From positions 1,344,704 through 1,408,703 of the forward strand of contig JADJKB010000021.1 in NCBI GenBank assembly GCA_016706225.1: a stretch of 64,000 bases of DNA, in the 5' to 3' direction. The notes beneath the pieces were generated by a model. It searched no databases. It worked only from the letters and a program-made list of their open reading frames with translations, and had not been told where the DNA came from. Numbering within the stretch: position 1 is the stretch's first letter; each line of letters starts with the position of its first letter. Source of the DNA: Myxococcales bacterium (GTDB lineage: Bacteria; Myxococcota_A; Polyangia; Polyangiales; Polyangiaceae). The position numbers were made by a program, and so were the translations under genes. This document shows positions 60,827-64,000 of the stretch, piece by piece.

Positions 60827-61808
60827 TCAGCTTTCCCCGGCGCGAGGCGCGAAAACCGGTTCTTGGCCGATCAGATCGGCGCCGCGTACGACCTTCAGCT
60901 GCGCGGGCGCGCGCATGCGTTCGGGCGTGCCGACCGGGCGATCGAGCCCGAATTCGAGCACGTCACCGCCGCTCTCGTGCTTCACGCGCGATGCAGCGGG
61001 TGTTGGCGACCGGGACCCAGGCATACCTGGCGTCGGATATCGGGCCCGTCTCGATCGCCGTCCCCATGACGGCGGCTGCCACGAACACCGCCAGCCCCAC
61101 GATGGGTGACAGGAGCACGACGCCAAACGCAGCGGCACCTGCCGACAGCGCGCCGCGATCGAGGGCGCGCGCTTCGCCCCGCACCTGCTCGACGAGTTGC
61201 CCGACTGCCTCCTGTCTCCGCGCTCCGTACCCGGACAACAGCTTGGCCGAGACGAGGTTGTCCGCCTGACAAAACCCGCAGCGCGCGAGGCCCTGCCCGC
61301 CCTGGACCTGGAGCGGTCCACCGCAGACGTGACACCTCGCCGGGTGCCCCTCGGCGATCGGCGGAGCCGCGGCGCAGCGCTCCGCAAGCGCAACGCCACG
61401 ACGGTAGACATGGCGCAGCGCCAGGGCCGAGGCGCCGACCCCGAGCACCAACGGCAGCATCCCCGTCACCGCCAGGAGCACGGGGGCAGGCTCGAAAGAC
61501 CCGGCCGAGACGACGAAAAGGACCCCGCCGCCAGCGAGCAACACGAGCGGCAAGAGCACCGCTCCGAGCCCGACGGCAATGAACACGAAGTAGGAACGCG
61601 CGCTCTTCACGTTGAAGCGTTGCGCGCCTGTGAGCTGGCGATCCGCCGCGTCCATCTGCCACAGAGCTGCGACCGCAAGCCGAAGCTGCGCGCTGATTTC
61701 GGGGCTCGGTGGACCCTGGTAGTGGCAGCTACTGCAGGCCGCGAGCTCCGGTGTCACGAGCGAGACGGGCGCGGGCGCGCCGCAGCTCGGACACTGGGCA
61801 GACAGCAT
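60827..61808 (-). pseudogene. Zinc-ribbon membrane protein, frameshifted near its end
   Basis: From the ATG at 61808: a zinc ribbon (CPSCGAP...CSSCH), two adjacent membrane helices (FVFIAVGLGAVLLPLVLLA and VLLAVTGMLPLVLGVGASAL), a second ribbon (CHVCGG...CGFC) and a third helix (AFGVVLLSPIVGLAVFVAAAV). After RYAWVPVANTRCIAR the match moves to another frame as VKHESGGDVLEFGLDRPVG and ends at 60827. One missing base near 60987 explains it. The intact protein would be about 327 aa. Function unknown. Confidence 0.72.
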
Positions 61809-62013
61809 GGTCGGCCGATTGTGGACCGCGTCGGGTCGAGAGTGAAGCGCATTGGCGCTCGAGCAGCGCGCACGGAGTCTGGGTGGCCACCGCAGGTTGA
61901 CGCTGCTTCATTTTCACAGAGGTGGCGTCGTCAGCGAGGACTAGGCTCGGGTGCAGGGACTCACGCGCCAGCACGATTGGGAAGAGACGCGGAACCGTTC
62001 ATCGGAGGATCTC

Positions 62014-62288
62014 ATGGCAGTGAGCGCGAAGAAGACGAAGAGGAAGACGAGACGAACGGAACGACCGCGGCCACAGCGGCGGCGAAGACCCTTCGGGATC
62101 CGAAGGCCACCAAGGCCGGCAAGACCGCAGCAGCAAGTGCCCTCTCCCAGACGGGCCGCGCCGCGCGAACGGGGCCGAAGGCCGCCAGCGCCGCCGGCCG
62201 GGCTCTCACCGGCGAAAAAACGACTCCGCGCGGGCGGCGTGCCGCTGCGAGTGCGCTGGCGCAGACACCTCGACGAAAGAAGAAGTAG
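62014..62288 (+). pseudogene. Small basic Ala/Lys-rich protein, frameshifted
   Basis: GGAGG six bases before the ATG at 62014 marks the start. The first frame gives AVSAKKTKRKTRRTE; after one missing base near 62061 the other frame continues TAATAAAKTLRDPKATKAG, then a similar second unit, ending SALAQTPRRKKK at 62288. About 91 aa if joined. Two copies of a SALSQ/SALAQ unit are seen. The composition suggests nucleic-acid binding, but no family is certain. Confidence 0.62.
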
Positions 62289-62414
62289 TCGGACTGGCAC
62301 CCGCCCTGCCCTTGTGTCGGGGCGCCCCAGCGGTTGGCCGGCGAACGTCGAGCACCTGCGCCTGAGCAGACCCAAGGCCGACCTGCTGGCAAGCCTGGCG
62401 GGGCCGCGAACAAC

Positions 62415-63209
62415 ATGACACGCTCTGTCATCGTGATCGGGCCCGAGCGAGAGACCTGCGCCGCCGCGCTGCTCGAGCTGCCGCTCTTCCCCTGCCACGG
62501 GTGGTGCTCTTCCCCAAGGCCACGCTCCCCCTTGCACGTCTTCGAGCAGCGTTATCGCAAGATGCTCGCCACCTGCCTGGAGACCCACCGGATGCTGGCG
62601 GTGGTTCTGGTGCCGAGCCCACACCCCGTCGATCACCACGGCCATCCGGGCATCGCCCGCATCGCGAGCGTGGGTTTCATCACGGAGCACCAGTCGCTGC
62701 CGGATGGCCGCTCCAACCTGCTGTTGGTAGGTCAGGCTCAGGTGTCCCTCGAGGAGTTACCGTTCGAGGCCCCCTACCGTCGCGCGCGCGCGACGCTGCT
62801 ACACGACGTGGCAACGGCGGTCGCCGCGGCGGATCTCTCGGCCCTGGTGCACACCGCCACCACCTTCGCGTTCGAGGTGAGGAGGCGGGAAGCGGGCTTC
62901 TCGTTCCACCTGCCGCCCGACGCGACTCCTGGAGAGCTGGCCGACGCTTGCGCGCAGCATCTCGTGATCGACTCCGAGCTACGCCAGCGCGCCCTCGAGA
63001 CACTGGATGTGCGCGAGCGAGTGCGCCTGGTGACAGGCGAGCTGGCCTCGCAGCGCGCCGCGCTCTCGAGCGCCCCCCGCGCATACGCTCAACTGAACGG
63101 AACCGCAGCAACCCGTATGCTTTTCATGCGGCTACTCCCCAGAAGGGGTACCCTGCCCGCGCGTGCCCAGGCAGGACGAGCTCCGCGCGCTGTTCGACGC
63201 GATGAATGA
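62415..63209 (+). CDS. LON-substrate-binding-domain protein, segment garbled by indels
   Basis: About 264 aa as read from the ATG at 62415. The LON N-terminal (PUA-like) domain is clear in LELPLFP, LHVFEQRYRKMLATCL, GIARIASVGFITEHQSLPDG and LLVGQAQVSLEEL, with a helical C-terminal half. Residues 25-40 are wrong in this frame, while another frame gives LPRVVLFPKATLPL, so a one-C loss near 62490 and a one-C gain near 62529 cancel. The end overlaps the next gene by 47 bases; a miscount in the C run at about 63076-63082 may hide an earlier stop. Confidence 0.8.
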   Translation: MTRSVIVIGPERETCAAALLELPLFPCHGWCSSPRPRSPLHVFEQRYRKMLATCLETHRMLAVVLVPSPHPVDHHGHPGIARIASVGFITEHQSLPDGRSNLLLVGQAQVSLEELPFEAPYRRARATLLHDVATAVAAADLSALVHTATTFAFEVRRREAGFSFHLPPDATPGELADACAQHLVIDSELRQRALETLDVRERVRLVTGELASQRAALSSAPRAYAQLNGTAATRMLFMRLLPRRGTLPARAQAGRAPRAVRRDE

Positions 63210-64000
63210 GGGGGTCGCTGGCCACGAGCTGGTCCGCGATGCGTCCGGGCGTGTCCACGACTACCGAGTGCTCGCGGTCAATCCGGCGTTCACTCGCCAC
63301 ACCGGGCTGAGCGCCTCCGCGGTCGTCGGTCGCCTCGCGAGTGCGGCCTTCGGAAGCTCGGAGCCGCCGTTCTTGTCCACCTACCAGCGTGTGGCGGAGA
63401 CCGGCGTACCCGAGACCTTCGAGGCGTACTTCGAGCCGCTCCGCCGCCACTTTCGCATTTCGGCGTTCCAGACCGGACCCGACGCCTTTGGCACGGTGTC
63501 GCGACCAAGGCTCGGGAGGCAAGCGCCCGGCTCAACGAGGCCCGGCTGCAAGCGCTGCACGACTCTGGCACGGCTGCGCACCGCGGACGAAAAAGAGCTC
63601 ATCGATTTCGCGCTGGAGTCGGCGGTCGCGCTCACCGGCAGCGAGGTCGGGTATCTGCATTTCGTCGACGACGATCAGCAGAACCTCACCCTGTACACCT
63701 GGTCCGAGCGCACCCTACAGAACTGCAGCGTCGGTACCGAGCGCCACTACCCGCTCTCCCTCGCCGGCATCTGGGCCGACTGCGTGCGGCTGAGGCGCCC
63801 CGTCATTCACAACGACTACGCGACAGCCGAGGGAAAAAAAGGCCTGCCGGAGGGCCACTTCCCGCTGGTCCGGCACCTGAGCACCTGCGTGGTGGAACGC
63901 GACAAGGTGACCGTCGTCGCGGGCGTGGGCAACAAACCCACACCCTATCAGGACGACGACGTCCGGCAGCTGCAGCTGTTTCTGGACGGCGTCTGGGATC
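63163..64000 (+). CDS. PAS-GAF sensor protein, N-terminal part (runs off the right edge)
   Basis: About 279 codons from a GTG at 63163. A PAS domain starts at once (ELRALFDAMNEGVAGHELV, VLAVNPAFTRHTGLSAS) and ends near FRISAFQTGPDAFG. Residues 112-135 are garbled; another frame gives TKAREASARLNEARLQALHD, a linker helix, so two compensating indels near 63498 and 63563 are likely. A GAF-type domain follows (FALESAVALTGSEVGYLHF, TLYTWSERTLQNC). The family usually continues into a histidine kinase, which would lie beyond the window. Confidence 0.8.
   Translation, partial: MPRQDELRALFDAMNEGVAGHELVRDASGRVHDYRVLAVNPAFTRHTGLSASAVVGRLASAAFGSSEPPFLSTYQRVAETGVPETFEAYFEPLRRHFRISAFQTGPDAFGTVSRPRLGRQAPGSTRPGCKRCTTLARLRTADEKELIDFALESAVALTGSEVGYLHFVDDDQQNLTLYTWSERTLQNCSVGTERHYPLSLAGIWADCVRLRRPVIHNDYATAEGKKGLPEGHFPLVRHLSTCVVERDKVTVVAGVGNKPTPYQDDDVRQLQLFLDGVWD

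Overview
The window reads as chromosomal DNA of a high-GC myxobacterium, most likely Polyangiales (Sorangium/Polyangium-like). The basis is the very high G+C, many lipoproteins whose signal peptide is followed by long Gly/Ser/Thr/Ala linkers, sigma-54 activators of the NtrC type, Ser/Thr kinases, FHA, PilZ and PEGA/TPR proteins, and the lack of large operons. This is inference from gene content; no rRNA or other taxonomic marker is present.

Layout. 0-6.6 kb: a minus-strand operon (TPR-PEGA protein, FG-GAP lipoprotein, NtrC regulator, cut-off lipoprotein) with overlapping start and stop codons, divergent from a second TPR protein, then two small lipoproteins. 6.6-13.3 kb: ruvA, a zinc-ribbon/FHA protein, a Nudix-like protein with an altered Nudix box, a frameshifted secreted protein, a ComF-type phosphoribosyltransferase and two large envelope proteins. 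13.3-18 kb: DsbD, a TPR protein, two small four-cysteine lipoproteins running into ttcA, and a TauE-like exporter. 18-22 kb: a non-homologous end-joining locus with ligD divergent from ku, and ku followed by a small Smr nuclease-like gene. 22-37 kb: lipoproteins, a DUF4230 protein, a PhnD-like cytoplasmic binding protein, mutS2, a peroxiredoxin-YCII fusion, glyQ, a pectin-acetylesterase-like lipoprotein, a eukaryote-type 6-phosphofructo-2-kinase/fructose-2,6-bisphosphatase and a DUF72 protein.

37-53 kb is a signalling region: hybrid histidine kinase, Ser/Thr kinase fused to PilZ, FecR-like protein, stand-alone PilZ, HisKA-only protein, pseudokinase, a histidine kinase with a degraded ATP lid, a FliA-like sigma factor, an NtrC activator, a REC-EAL phosphodiesterase and an FHA-GGDEF diguanylate cyclase. 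Together they could join phospho-signalling to cyclic-di-GMP. This is the best candidate here for an undescribed system, but linkage is the only evidence that the parts cooperate.

53-64 kb: an alpha/beta hydrolase, secreted proteins, a MoxR ATPase, an IS630-type element inserted exactly at the stop codon of a lipoprotein gene, a beta-propeller protein, a zinc-ribbon membrane protein, a basic Ala/Lys-rich protein, a LON-domain protein and a truncated sensor protein. At least twelve single-base indels, mostly in G or C runs, break or garble reading frames between about 55.2 and 63.6 kb; only one such case appears in the first 55 kb. The right end is therefore probably poorly polished sequence, and its frameshifted genes should be treated as probably intact in the organism. 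No tRNA, rRNA, CRISPR array, prophage or replication origin was recognised.
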